This document shows, in pieces, positions 8,808-17,538 of a stretch of DNA of 64,000 nt (positions within the stretch are counted from its first letter, which is position 1; each line of letters starts with the position of its first letter). A model generated the notes under the pieces. It saw only the letters and a list, made by a program, of their open reading frames with translations. It was not told where the DNA came from and ran no database searches. The stretch is from Flagellimonas eckloniae (GTDB taxonomy: Bacteria; Bacteroidota; Bacteroidia; Flavobacteriales; Flavobacteriaceae): positions 2,962,501 through 3,026,500 of the forward strand of contig NZ_LCTZ01000002.1 in assembly GCF_001413955.1 (NCBI RefSeq), in the 5' to 3' direction. The position numbers and the translations under genes were made by a program.

Positions 8808-9386
8808 ATGGATAATGAAACTTTTTTTCGATTGAAGGCTTTTTTTTCACAGGTTCCCTTGGATAAAGAAGAAGAACATCATTTCAAATCGTTGTGGTCC
8901 GTAAAGACGTTTAATCAATACGACCTGATTACGGAGGCAGGCAACATTGAGCGCTACTTTTACTTTGTTTTGGATGGAGTGCAGGCCATCTATATTTTAA
9001 ATGAAAAGGGAGAAAAAGTGGTGCTGGGTTTTTCGTATTCGGGAAGTCCGTCTGGTGTTTTTGACTCCTTCATATCAAAACAACCCTCATCTACCTTTTT
9101 GGAAGCATTAAAGCCTTCAAAGCTGTTGGGCATTACATTTAAGGATTATCAATCACTTTTTTCAATATATCCTGATTTTAATGTTTGGGGGCATCAGTTT
9201 TTTCAGCAAATATTATTTGGCCGTTTGCACAGAGAGGTAGAGTTATTGACACTTTCCGCAGAACAACGCTATATAACGTTTATGCAACGATGCCCTGAGG
9301 AATTAAAGGTGATTCCGCAAAAGTATTTAGCCTCTTACCTTAATATGAAACCAGAGACATTTAGTCGCTTAAGGACTAAGAATTAG
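8808..9386 (+). CDS. Crp/Fnr-family regulator (cyclic-nucleotide-binding-like)
   Basis: Regulator-like protein of 192 residues. The N-terminal half (about 25-120) is a cNMP-binding beta roll: NQYDLITEAGNIERYFYFVLDGVQAIY, then a turn and LGFSYSGSPSGVFDSFI. The arginine and glutamate that hold cAMP in Crp are not evident. The C-terminal segment LTLSAEQRYITFMQRCPEEL...IPQKYLASYLNMKPETFSRLR is the typical helix-turn-helix of Bacteroidota relatives. It stands alone between two reverse-strand genes. Signal and targets are unknown. Confidence 0.85.
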   Translation: MDNETFFRLKAFFSQVPLDKEEEHHFKSLWSVKTFNQYDLITEAGNIERYFYFVLDGVQAIYILNEKGEKVVLGFSYSGSPSGVFDSFISKQPSSTFLEALKPSKLLGITFKDYQSLFSIYPDFNVWGHQFFQQILFGRLHREVELLTLSAEQRYITFMQRCPEELKVIPQKYLASYLNMKPETFSRLRTKN

Positions 9387-9463
9387 ATTTTTAAAGCTGG
9401 GAATCCTATTTAGGAAAATTAAGGAGAAACAAATACACAAGGATATGGAGCACAAATGGAAAA

Positions 9464-11755
9464 TCATCTTTTTAGCGTAAAATGCGACTTAAAGCTTTTT
9501 CTAGTTGCATTCTCTGTGTAGTTTACTAAAAACCAATAATCGTTGGAGGGAAGAGGGCCATTAATGTGCAATCCGTCCCACCCCGAAGCATAAGGGTCAA
9601 TTTGTGCTAAAAGCGCGCCATATCTATCGAAAATAAATAGTTCTGCCTCCATAGACACATTTAATCCCTCAATATTCCATGTCTCGTTAACGTTATCTCC
9701 ATTTGGCGTAAAGAATGAAGGATAAAAAACGATGTCCACTGTCTCGGACAATGGGTTTCCACAGCCATTTTTATCTCGAACACTAATGGTGTGGGTGCCA
9801 CTTGGGACCTCCTCAAAGATAGCTTCATCTTGCCAAAAACCTTCATCCAATTGGTATTCATAATCGCCCAGTCCTCCTTCGGCATTTACCTCAATGGTTG
9901 CAAACCGATTGGAGAATAAGGGCGTGTCCCTATTTATTTCAATAGTTTCTGGTTCTGAAGAAACCCTGACGTTCAAGATATTTTCTACGGGCTCACAAGG
10001 CAAATTATCATAAAACCCATAGGTGTAATCTCCAGAGACAAAGGTGGAAGGGTCAAAAACACCATCAAAAACAATTCCATCTGGGTCCATCCAAACCCCT
10101 CCAGTGTCCGGTGTTCCCAGTAGCTGTGAAAACAAATTCAAAGGATTACTTTCCAAACAAACAATAATTTCGTTGCTGTTTCCTGAATTCTTGGGCGTAA
10201 CAACCTCAGTTATCTCTAAATCAACATCAATTATGGCACATCCCGTATCTAAATAATAATTGTATACCCCCAGAACATCGGAAGCAGGGTCAAAAAACCC
10301 CGAATGCGTAGCTCCGCTAGGAGCAGTCCAAGCTCCACCGGGGTCCGGATTTCCTTGTATTTGTTCAAATAAATCTGTCAGGACCAAATCGCATACTTTA
10401 GTCTCTGAATCTTTTGGAATAGAACCAAAACCAGAGTAATAGCCCCCAAAACCAGCACTTCCATTAAACCCAAATAGACCTACGGCAAGAGGTTGTGTGG
10501 ATGCTATGGAAACATTACCACTGTATCCGTCCAACCTGTACGTAACCCAATCCATGGTTCCAGAAACATTTTCAGGACTCTCGGAAATGTTGTTTCCGTT
10601 AACTGTTAATTCGGCATCTGTTCTAGTTGTGACGATGATATCCCCCTCATAAGTGGTGTTTCCAATCCTATCCACTTCGGGTATTAAATCCACTTCTTTT
10701 TGGAAAAAACAACTAAGCGGTGGTATAAAATTCATTCCCACGGTTGCCTCATTCCCATCTCCGGCCAAAAATTGATATACATATACATTTTTTGAAGAAG
10801 TGATGTACATGTTTCTATGGGAAGTTCCTCGGTAATTGCCATTGGGAATCAATATATAATCCCCAGCATTTTGTAACGTAGTGTAAAGTGCTCCATTTAT
10901 AAAAACTTCGGTATTTGCCTCCGTTGCCATGACCATTGGTCTCTCTGTAGTACTGTTTCCGTTTCCCTCTATAACCACATATTCATCGCCAACATCTTCT
11001 ACGGGCACAATTTGGTCAATGGTATAATCTCTAGATTGCCCCTGAAAACCTGCCAATCCGTTTCCTGTGTTAACGACTATAGGTTTGTCTGATGTAACCA
11101 AAGCTCCAATGAAACCATCATAATTGGCCGGATTAGTTGTGTATCCGGAAACAGCATAACTTTCTCCCTCATTTAGAATTATATCTATAGTGTTTCCCAA
11201 CGGGGAATTTGGCCCTTCAAAAACAACATTGTTGTTGTAGTCGGAAATAGAAATTACCGTATTGTCCTCCGTTGCCATGATACCAACAAAAAAGTTTTTA
11301 TCCTCGACTTCTGAACTTTGTGGTAAACTGCCAAGCCTAAAGGAGGTCCCTAGGGCTGCTTCTCCTTTTGTGGTGAGATATCCGGCCTGTGCCGGCGATC
11401 GCACACGAAAACTTGCATAAAATTCCTCGCTTCCCGAAAGCACAATCCCTTTGGATTCCAAAGGTGTATTTAACTCGGAATCGGAGGTGAAAATAGGAGA
11501 TGGTTTATTGGCGCCAATTAAAATACTCGTGGGTATTCCCGCTGAAATAGTCCTAGAAATTACGGTATTGCCATACCGTAAAGTAACTTCAAAAGGAGTT
11601 TCTGATGGAGTAGACAAATACACATAATGATCTTCTACGTCCTCTGAGGAACGACTATGGATTGGAGGAAGCCAGTGCTTGTTTCCCAATTGGGAATATG
11701 CTTCTATGCTGGAAAAAGCCAGCACTACATATATACATATTCTAAAAAAGGCCAT
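9464..11755 (-). CDS. Secreted IgGFc-binding-domain protein with type B T9SS sorting domain
   Basis: Large surface or secreted protein of about 763 residues. A signal peptide (MAFFRICIYVVLAFSS...AYSQ) is followed by HWLPPIHS and YVYLSTPSETPFEVTL, the start of the IgGFc_binding N-terminal domain (to about 450). Two similar segments follow, GNPDPGGAWTAPSGATHSGF and GTPDTGGVWMDPDGIVFDGV, tandem beta-sandwich modules each with GxPDxGGxW. The last 90 residues, from FFTPNGDNVNETWNIEG through IFDRYGALL and GWDG to FTLKR, are the gliding-motility-associated type B sorting domain recognised by the type IX secretion system. The ATG at 11755 fits the signal peptide; a GTG at 11770 is the alternative. 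Confidence 0.88.
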   Translation of the reverse strand: MAFFRICIYVVLAFSSIEAYSQLGNKHWLPPIHSRSSEDVEDHYVYLSTPSETPFEVTLRYGNTVISRTISAGIPTSILIGANKPSPIFTSDSELNTPLESKGIVLSGSEEFYASFRVRSPAQAGYLTTKGEAALGTSFRLGSLPQSSEVEDKNFFVGIMATEDNTVISISDYNNNVVFEGPNSPLGNTIDIILNEGESYAVSGYTTNPANYDGFIGALVTSDKPIVVNTGNGLAGFQGQSRDYTIDQIVPVEDVGDEYVVIEGNGNSTTERPMVMATEANTEVFINGALYTTLQNAGDYILIPNGNYRGTSHRNMYITSSKNVYVYQFLAGDGNEATVGMNFIPPLSCFFQKEVDLIPEVDRIGNTTYEGDIIVTTRTDAELTVNGNNISESPENVSGTMDWVTYRLDGYSGNVSIASTQPLAVGLFGFNGSAGFGGYYSGFGSIPKDSETKVCDLVLTDLFEQIQGNPDPGGAWTAPSGATHSGFFDPASDVLGVYNYYLDTGCAIIDVDLEITEVVTPKNSGNSNEIIVCLESNPLNLFSQLLGTPDTGGVWMDPDGIVFDGVFDPSTFVSGDYTYGFYDNLPCEPVENILNVRVSSEPETIEINRDTPLFSNRFATIEVNAEGGLGDYEYQLDEGFWQDEAIFEEVPSGTHTISVRDKNGCGNPLSETVDIVFYPSFFTPNGDNVNETWNIEGLNVSMEAELFIFDRYGALLAQIDPYASGWDGLHINGPLPSNDYWFLVNYTENATRKSFKSHFTLKR

Positions 11756-11875
11756 CTTATAAATGATCACCTCTAAAAATAGGAGAGATCTTCAACATTA
11801 AAAATGTTTATCGACTATTTACAACAAAACACCTCTGAATAATTAAAAATCAATGCTTAAAAACAATTATTTCTC

Positions 11876-12451
11876 CTAATTTTCCAAGTTTTGTAAAACA
11901 GCACGTTTTAATTCTGGCAACACCTCTTCATTGAACCACTGGTTTTTGCTCAACCAAAATCGATTTCTAGGCGAAGGATGCGGTACTACAAAATATTCAG
12001 GTGTGTAGTTGTCATAATTTCGAACTGTCTCGGTCAAATTTCTTTCCATCTTGTCCCCCAAATAATAGCGTTGGGAATATTGTCCGATTAAAATGGTCAA
12101 TGCTATGTTCGGCATTTTTTCCAGAAGGGATTTGTGCCATTGAGGCGCGCATTCTGGTCGTGGCGGCAGATCGCCTGATTTTCCTTTTCCGGGATAACAA
12201 AACCCCATGGGCATCTGGGCAATCTTTGTTTCATCATAGAAGATTTCATCGGTAACACCCATCCATTTCCTGAGCTGTTTGCCGCTTTGGTCATCCCAAG
12301 GTATTCCGGTTTTGTGCACCTTGGTTCCTGGCGCGTGCCCAATAATTAGGATTCTGGCTTCGGGATGCCCAGCAACTATAGGCCTTGGACCTAAAGGAAG
12401 GTGTGCTTTGCACACTTCACAATTTCTAATGTCAGAAAGTAGTTTTTGCAT
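11876..12451 (-). CDS. Uracil-DNA glycosylase family protein
   Basis: Protein of 191 residues of the uracil-DNA glycosylase superfamily, probably removing uracil from DNA. The N-terminal RNCEVCKAHLPLGPRPIV resembles the CxxC start of iron-sulfur-containing groups. The active-site loop is IIGHAPGTKVHKTGIPWDDQSG (about 37-57), and the DNA-intercalation motif is VPHPSPRN (about 156-163). The mid-section has LPPRPECAPQWH, where catalytic Cys clusters differ from family 4 enzymes, so the precise group is uncertain. The start overlaps the rsmI stop by one base, indicating coupled translation. Confidence 0.85.
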   Translation of the reverse strand: MQKLLSDIRNCEVCKAHLPLGPRPIVAGHPEARILIIGHAPGTKVHKTGIPWDDQSGKQLRKWMGVTDEIFYDETKIAQMPMGFCYPGKGKSGDLPPRPECAPQWHKSLLEKMPNIALTILIGQYSQRYYLGDKMERNLTETVRNYDNYTPEYFVVPHPSPRNRFWLSKNQWFNEEVLPELKRAVLQNLEN

Positions 12452-13122
12452 TATTTCTTGCCGTCAACTACAATTACAAACTCTCCTTTTGGAGGCTTGT
12501 CCGTAAAATGTTGAAATACTTCAGTTGTGGTTCCTCTGATGGTTTCTTCATACATTTTGGTCAATTCACGGGAAACAGAAATGGGTCTATCCGCTCCAAA
12601 ATACTCGACAAATTGAGTCAAAGTTTTGATTAATTTATGAGGCGATTCGTAGAAGACCAATGTTCGTGTTTCTTCAGCAAGTTGCTGCAATCTTGTTTGA
12701 CGGCCTTTTTTAATAGGGAGAAATCCCTCAAAAACAAATCTGTCATTTGGAAGTCCACTATTCACCAAAGCTGGCACAAAAGCAGTGGCTCCGGGCAAAC
12801 ATTCTACTTCAATATTATTTTGCACACAGGCTCGCGTCAATAAAAATCCTGGATCAGAAATTGCTGGAGTGCCTGCATCAGAAATCAAGGCTAACGTAGC
12901 CCCTCCCTTCAATTTTTGTACGGTGGCATCCAGCTGTTTGTGTTCATTGTGCATGTGATGGCTTTGCAAAGGGGTGGCTATGTCAAAATGCTTGAGCAAT
13001 TTTCCACTGGTGCGGGTATCTTCAGCCAAAATCAAGTCAACCTCCTTTAAAACCTTGATGGCTCGTAAGGTGATATCCTCTAAATTTCCAATTGGTGTTG
13101 GAACCAAATACAGCTTTCCCAT
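12451..13122 (-). CDS. rsmI: 16S rRNA (cytidine(1402)-2'-O)-methyltransferase
   Basis: SAM-dependent enzyme that methylates the ribose of C1402 in the 16S rRNA decoding centre. At 223 residues it contains the tetrapyrrole-methylase-like core of RsmI: LVPTPIGNLEDITLRAIKVL, AEDTRTSGKLLKHF and ISDAGTPAISDPGFLL (about 78-93), with LVFYESPHKLIKTL in the C-terminal half. It is slightly shorter than E. coli RsmI because the C-terminal extension is missing, as is usual in Bacteroidota. A CAAAGTTA (reverse TAACTTTG) at 13127-13134 could be a -7 box, but it is only a few bases from the ATG and lacks a -33 element. Confidence 0.95.
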   Translation of the reverse strand: MGKLYLVPTPIGNLEDITLRAIKVLKEVDLILAEDTRTSGKLLKHFDIATPLQSHHMHNEHKQLDATVQKLKGGATLALISDAGTPAISDPGFLLTRACVQNNIEVECLPGATAFVPALVNSGLPNDRFVFEGFLPIKKGRQTRLQQLAEETRTLVFYESPHKLIKTLTQFVEYFGADRPISVSRELTKMYEETIRGTTTEVFQHFTDKPPKGEFVIVVDGKK

Positions 13123-13184
13123 AGGCCAAAGTTAAGGCCTTACTTGCTTTTTTTGTGGAAAAGAAATAAAAAAGCTGACTGGGA

Positions 13185-13874
13185 CTAGTGTGCGAACCTG
13201 CGCTCAATCAATGCCATAAAACGGCTTTCATAGTCTTCCTTGCCTTCCCAATTACTGTACTCAGGCTTAACCATATTCGTGATAAAGGCAATGGAACGCT
13301 CCTCGGTATCAATGGTGTTTAATTGTGAAAGCACCCTGTTGTAATCATTTGTATTGTTGTTGAACAAGTGCTTTACAAAAGCCAATCTGTCATTTAGACC
13401 CACCTGAAAATCTTTTACAAAGGTATCGTTGAGTGATTTTGACTTGCCGCCCTCTACATTTCTATTTTTTCCTTCCCCCGAAAAGTATTCCATATCATTT
13501 TTTGCAACTTCCGGTTTTGCCACAAATTCTGTAAATACATTTTCTACTTCCATCTCTGTGGGCATTTCAGAAACCATGTCCCTTATAGTGTCCATTCCTG
13601 GAATCATAATGTCTTCCTCGTGAGGGTTGCTTTCCGGCACTGTAGTATTTCCACTTAAGACTGCATTTGCCATTTTTTCAAAACGTGAGGCAATTACATT
13701 TTTAGAAACATCGACTTCAACGTCGTTCAACTTCTCATCTATAAATTTAAGAACGGCTAATTTCTCATATATTTCCTTTGCCTTATCATAAAGCCCAACC
13801 AATTCCTTATCTTCTCTTGTGGTGATAATGTCTGTAGATAATTTTATCAACTCCTCCCTTAATTTCCGTATCAT
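13185..13874 (-). CDS. Conserved hypothetical protein, mostly helical
   Basis: Protein of 229 residues that I recognise only as a kind of conserved hypothetical seen in Flavobacteriia. It has no signal peptide or membrane segment, so it is cytoplasmic. The first 65 residues look like a helical coiled region (REELIKLSTDIITTREDKEL, KAKEIYEKLAVLKFIDEKL). A low-complexity acidic linker follows (about 78-145), then a conserved-looking C-terminal block: LNDTFVKDFQVGLNDRLAFV and YNRVLSQLNTIDTEERSIAF. The last part resembles modules found in cell-surface or gliding-related helper proteins, but I would not name a function. It is a single gene, divergent from tdk. Confidence 0.7.
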   Translation of the reverse strand: MIRKLREELIKLSTDIITTREDKELVGLYDKAKEIYEKLAVLKFIDEKLNDVEVDVSKNVIASRFEKMANAVLSGNTTVPESNPHEEDIMIPGMDTIRDMVSEMPTEMEVENVFTEFVAKPEVAKNDMEYFSGEGKNRNVEGGKSKSLNDTFVKDFQVGLNDRLAFVKHLFNNNTNDYNRVLSQLNTIDTEERSIAFITNMVKPEYSNWEGKEDYESRFMALIERRFAH

Positions 13875-14033
13875 AAGCTATTAATCTTTACTATAAAAAT
13901 ATAACCATTTTAATAATCCCCCTTAGAACAAAAGGTTAAATTTTATTCTAAACTCAGGGCATATTTTTTTAGTAGTTTTGTGTTTTTCCTTAATAGAACG
14001 AAAAAACTACACAATTTCGTTTAAAAGTACGGT

Positions 14034-14678
14034 ATGTTTCTTGAAAACACAGTAAACCCTAAAGAACAATTTGGCTGGATAGAAGTTATCTGTGGTTCCA
14101 TGTTCTCTGGAAAGACCGAAGAACTCATAAGAAGACTTAAACGCGCCCAATTTGCGAAACAAAAGGTTGAAATCTTTAAGCCTATTGTTGATACAAGATA
14201 CCATGAGGACATGGTAGTCTCCCATGATTCCAATGAAATACGTTCTACCCCTGTTCCTGCCGCCGCTAACATTCGCCTGTTAGCAGACGACTGTGATGTA
14301 GTTGGTATTGATGAAGCGCAATTCTTTGATGATGAGATAATTACGGTTTGCAATGACTTGGCCAACCGTGGGGTTCGTGTGCTTGTTGCTGGATTGGATA
14401 TGGATTTTAAAGGAAATCCATTTGGCCCTATGCCAGCCTTAATGGCAACTGCGGAATACGTAACCAAAGTACATGCTGTTTGCACGCGTACCGGAAATTT
14501 GGCGAATTACAGTTTTAGAAAATCTAGTAATGAAAAACTTGTTTTGCTGGGTGAAACCGGCGAGTATGAGCCCTTAAGTAGAGCTGCATTCTATAAGGCC
14601 ATGCTCAAGGAGAAAGTGAGCCAAATGGATGTTGATGCTGAAGAGGTAGCGGCCAAAAAGAAATCTACTAATGAGTAA
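14034..14678 (+). CDS. tdk: Thymidine kinase, type II
   Basis: Phosphorylates thymidine with ATP in the nucleotide salvage pathway. At 214 residues it has the Walker A loop [11 protein letters not shown] (about 21-31), IDEAQFFDD Walker B region (about 92-100) and the lasso region [20 protein letters not shown]. The structural zinc site of E. coli-like enzymes, normally four Cys or His, is not intact here: only the first Cys of VCTRTG is seen. This appears common in Bacteroidota. Its end overlaps alr by eight bases. A TAGTTTTG at 13973-13980 may be the -7 promoter box, though no TTG is placed correctly upstream. Confidence 0.95.
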   Translation: MFLENTVNPKEQFGWIEVICGSMFSGKTEELIRRLKRAQFAKQKVEIFKPIVDTRYHEDMVVSHDSNEIRSTPVPAAANIRLLADDCDVVGIDEAQFFDDEIITVCNDLANRGVRVLVAGLDMDFKGNPFGPMPALMATAEYVTKVHAVCTRTGNLANYSFRKSSNEKLVLLGETGEYEPLSRAAFYKAMLKEKVSQMDVDAEEVAAKKKSTNE

Positions 14679-15780
14679 AATTGGCGAGACCATACTTCAA
14701 CTAGATTTGAAGGCATTGGAACATAATTACAGGTTTTTAAGATCTAAATTAGCTGCTAAAACCAAGTTTTTGGCTGTTGTAAAAGCCTTTGCATATGGAA
14801 GCGATATGGTGACCATAGCCCAGAAATTGGAAAGCTTGGGTGTTGATTATTTTGCGGTTGCCTATACAAAAGAGGGTGTTTTGTTGAGGAAATCTGGGAT
14901 TAAGATCCCTATTCTGGTGCTTCACCCTCAACCCATAAATTTTACAGAGCTCATTGACCATTCTTTGGAGCCAAATTTATATTCCTCAAAGATTCTGAAA
15001 CTTTTTTTGGAGGTTGCCAAACAAAAGGGCCAAACAAATTACCCTGTTCATCTTAAATTTAATACAGGATTAAATCGCTTGGGATTTTTGGAAAATGATA
15101 TAGCCAACATCGCAGAACAATTAAAAGAAACGGATGAGCTAAAAATCATTTCCTTTTTTTCACATTTGGCTGCTTCAGAGGATCTATCTGAAAAAGCATT
15201 TAGCCTAAATCAAATAGACCGCTTCAAAAAAATATGCAAAGTGTTGCATCAAAAATTGGGGTATACCCCTTTTCGACATATGTTGAACACATCAGGAATC
15301 ATCAACTATCCTGAAGCCCAATTTGAAATGGTGAGAAGTGGAATAGGCTTATACGGTTATGGCAATAGCAAAGCCGTTGATAGCAAATTGGTTCCAGTTG
15401 CCACACTCAAGACCATTATTTCCCAAATACACAAGATTGAATCCAATGAAAGCGTAGGCTACAATCGTGCATACAAATCTGAAAAGCCTAGAACTACCGC
15501 TACCTTGCCGCTTGGGCATGCAGATGGTATAGGGAGGCACTACGGAAATGGCAAAACATATGTTTCCATAAATGGCAAAAATGCTCCTATCATAGGCAAT
15601 GTTTGTATGGATATGATTATGGTTGATGTGACGGATATTGACTGCCAAGAAGGGGATGAAGTGCTGGTATTTGGTCAAAATCAGTCAGCAGAGGATTTTG
15701 CCTCATCCGTAAATACTATCTCCTATGAACTATTGACCGCAATTTCTTCTAGGGTAAAAAGGGTAATTGTAAACTCATGA
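14671..15780 (+). CDS. alr: Alanine racemase
   Basis: PLP enzyme that makes D-alanine for peptidoglycan from L-alanine. The 369-residue protein shows an N-terminal TIM barrel with the cofactor lysine in [11 protein letters not shown] (K38), [12 protein letters not shown] and [12 protein letters not shown], then a C-terminal beta domain with the second catalytic base (Tyr) in ESVGYNRAY and [31 protein letters not shown]. All match functional Alr proteins. It overlaps tdk by eight bases, an unusual metabolic pairing that is nevertheless frequent in this phylum. mscL follows 76 bases later and may be transcribed separately. Confidence 0.96.
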   Translation: MSKIGETILQLDLKALEHNYRFLRSKLAAKTKFLAVVKAFAYGSDMVTIAQKLESLGVDYFAVAYTKEGVLLRKSGIKIPILVLHPQPINFTELIDHSLEPNLYSSKILKLFLEVAKQKGQTNYPVHLKFNTGLNRLGFLENDIANIAEQLKETDELKIISFFSHLAASEDLSEKAFSLNQIDRFKKICKVLHQKLGYTPFRHMLNTSGIINYPEAQFEMVRSGIGLYGYGNSKAVDSKLVPVATLKTIISQIHKIESNESVGYNRAYKSEKPRTTATLPLGHADGIGRHYGNGKTYVSINGKNAPIIGNVCMDMIMVDVTDIDCQEGDEVLVFGQNQSAEDFASSVNTISYELLTAISSRVKRVIVNS

Positions 15781-15856
15781 TTTTCAACGGCCAATTGGCA
15801 AAACCCTCATTTTTGATTACATTGTAGACGTATTAACCATTTAAAACTATACTAAA

Positions 15857-16258
15857 ATGCTTAAAGAATTCAAAGATTTTGCAATGAAAGGTAACCTGGT
15901 GGATATTGCCGTAGGTTTCGTTATGGGTGCCGCCTTTAACAAGGTTGTTGCCTCTTTTACCGGTGGAATTGTTTCTCCATTAATTGGACTTATTTTCAAT
16001 GCAGATTTTAAAGATTTAAAGTATACCATTAAGGAAGGTACTATGAATGACGCAGGTGAAACAGTGGGTGAAGTAGCTGTACTTTATGGAGATTTTTTAA
16101 CCAATGTTATAGACTTTATCATTGTTGCATTTGTTATGTTCATGATTGTCAAGGGCGTAAACAAGATGAAGAAAAAAGAAGAACCGGCTCCAGAAGCACC
16201 AGCAGGCCCATCCCAAGAAGAATTGCTTGCTGAAATAAGGGATTTATTGAAAAAGTAA
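15857..16258 (+). CDS. mscL: Large-conductance mechanosensitive channel
   Basis: Homopentameric inner-membrane channel opened by membrane tension during hypo-osmotic shock. It has 133 residues. The N-terminal MLKEFKDFAMKGNLVDIAVG and following GFVMGAAFNKVV form the amphipathic helix and pore-lining first segment; the second segment is FLTNVIDFIIVAFVMFMIVKGVN (about 78-100). A charged C-terminal helix bundle ends in QEELLAEIRDLLKK. It is followed by a good intrinsic terminator, which fits a single-gene unit. Confidence 0.96.
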   Translation: MLKEFKDFAMKGNLVDIAVGFVMGAAFNKVVASFTGGIVSPLIGLIFNADFKDLKYTIKEGTMNDAGETVGEVAVLYGDFLTNVIDFIIVAFVMFMIVKGVNKMKKKEEPAPEAPAGPSQEELLAEIRDLLKK

Positions 16259-16310
16259 AATCGGCTTCAATTAATTTGAAGCTACCGCTACACTACTAGC
16301 ATAACTTTAA

Positions 16311-16352
16311 AACCGTCAGTTTGTTTCGCTAACAAGTTGACGGTTGTTTTAT
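16311..16352 (+). terminator. Intrinsic terminator after mscL
   Basis: AACCGTCA (16311-16318) pairs with TGACGGTT (16338-16345), extended inward by TTGTT/AACAA across a small internal mismatch and closed by a TCGCT loop. The tract GTTTTATTT follows the stem. It isolates mscL from asd. Confidence 0.75.
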
Positions 16353-16394
16353 TTATAACATTTTGTTATTTTTTGATTATGAAGCCTGAAATGC

Positions 16395-16424
16395 TTGTTT
16401 AGAAGTTTATCTGTACTAACTTTG
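16395..16424 (+). promoter_or_regulatory. Promoter of asd
   Basis: TTG at 16395-16397 and TAACTTTG at 16417-16424 with a 19-base spacer match the Bacteroidota housekeeping consensus. Transcription would start near 16430, giving a very short leader before the ATG at 16445. Confidence 0.68.
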
Positions 16425-16444
16425 CCTTCACAAAAGAATTAAAA

Positions 16445-17458
16445 ATGAAAGTAGCAGTTGTAGGTGCCACTGGAATGGTTGGCGAAGTGATGTTGAAAGT
16501 ATTGGCCGAACGTAACTTTCCAATAACAGAATTGTTATTGGTTGCCTCTGAACGCTCCATAGGAAAAAAATTGAATTATCGAGATGAAGAATATACGGTA
16601 ATAGGGTTAGCGGATGCTGTTGCTTCACAACCAGATATCGCGATATTTTCTGCAGGAGGAGACACTTCTTTGGAATGGGCTCCAAAATTTGCCGAAGTAG
16701 GCACAACTGTTATTGATAATTCATCAGCATGGCGCATGGATCCATCCAAAAAATTGGTAGTTCCCGAAATCAACGCCAATACATTGACCGCTGAAGACAA
16801 AATTATTGCAAACCCCAATTGTTCCACCATACAAATGGTAATGGCGCTGGACCCATTGCATAAAAAATATCAAATGAAACGCGTAGTGGTTTCTACCTAT
16901 CAGTCCGTTTCCGGAACAGGTGTTAAAGCCGTTGAACAATTGGAAAATGAGATTGCGGGTATAGAAGGTGAAATGGCTTACCCTTACCCTATTGGTAGAA
17001 ATGCCTTGCCACATTGTGATGTATTTCTGGAAAACGGATACACAAAAGAAGAAATGAAACTTGCTCGCGAGCCACAAAAAATATTGGACGACAGGACTTT
17101 TTCAGTTTCAGCGACCGCTGTTCGTATCCCAACCGCTGGTGGTCATTCTGAATCTGTAAATGTGGAATTCCACAATAACTTTGATTTGTCCGAAGTGAGA
17201 AAGCTACTTAGTGAGACCCCTGGAGTTACTGTTCAGGACAATCCTGATACCAATACGTATCCTATGCCCATCTATGCACATGGAAAGGATGATGTATTTG
17301 TTGGTAGAATTCGCCGTGATGAAACGCAACGCAATACGCTAAATATGTGGGTGGTCTCCGATAATTTACGAAAAGGGGCCGCTACCAATGCAGTTCAAAT
17401 AGCCGAATATTTAGTAGAAAAAGGACTGATTGTTGGTACTTCTGAGGCTGTTTCTTAA
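16445..17458 (+). CDS. asd: Aspartate-semialdehyde dehydrogenase
   Basis: Reduces aspartyl phosphate to aspartate semialdehyde with NADPH, at the branch to lysine/diaminopimelate, threonine and methionine. The 337-residue protein has the NADP-binding start VAVVGATGMVGEVMLKVL, the catalytic Cys in IIANPNCSTIQMVMAL (about 125-140), the substrate-binding SVSGTGVKAVEQLENEI, and the catalytic His in IPTAGGHSESVNVEF. The tail WVVSDNLRKGAATNAVQIAE is typical. It is a single-gene transcript between its own promoter and terminator. Confidence 0.97.
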   Translation: MKVAVVGATGMVGEVMLKVLAERNFPITELLLVASERSIGKKLNYRDEEYTVIGLADAVASQPDIAIFSAGGDTSLEWAPKFAEVGTTVIDNSSAWRMDPSKKLVVPEINANTLTAEDKIIANPNCSTIQMVMALDPLHKKYQMKRVVVSTYQSVSGTGVKAVEQLENEIAGIEGEMAYPYPIGRNALPHCDVFLENGYTKEEMKLAREPQKILDDRTFSVSATAVRIPTAGGHSESVNVEFHNNFDLSEVRKLLSETPGVTVQDNPDTNTYPMPIYAHGKDDVFVGRIRRDETQRNTLNMWVVSDNLRKGAATNAVQIAEYLVEKGLIVGTSEAVS

Positions 17459-17491
17459 TCTCATATCATACTTTCATTCACCATATAAAAT

Positions 17492-17522
17492 AAATCCGCT
17501 TTCTTTGAGGCGGATTTTTTAT
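17492..17522 (+). terminator. Intrinsic terminator after asd
   Basis: AAATCCGC (17492-17499) pairs with GCGGATTT (17510-17517) around a ten-base loop, followed by a run of T (17514-17521). The next gene starts only 17 bases later, so its promoter must lie within or upstream of this structure, or it is served by read-through. Confidence 0.82.
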
Positions 17523-17538
17523 TGATTCCAACCCAATT

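Noticed and set aside
13127..13134. TAACTTTG on the reverse strand as the rsmI promoter.
   Set aside because: No TTG lies 19-20 bases upstream and the start codon is only four bases away, which would give a leaderless message; the evidence is too weak for a feature.
14034..14678. Loss of the zinc Cys residues as a sign that tdk is a pseudogene.
   Set aside because: Walker A, the DEAQFF segment and the substrate loop are intact and the frame is complete; zinc-free type II thymidine kinases appear usual in this phylum.
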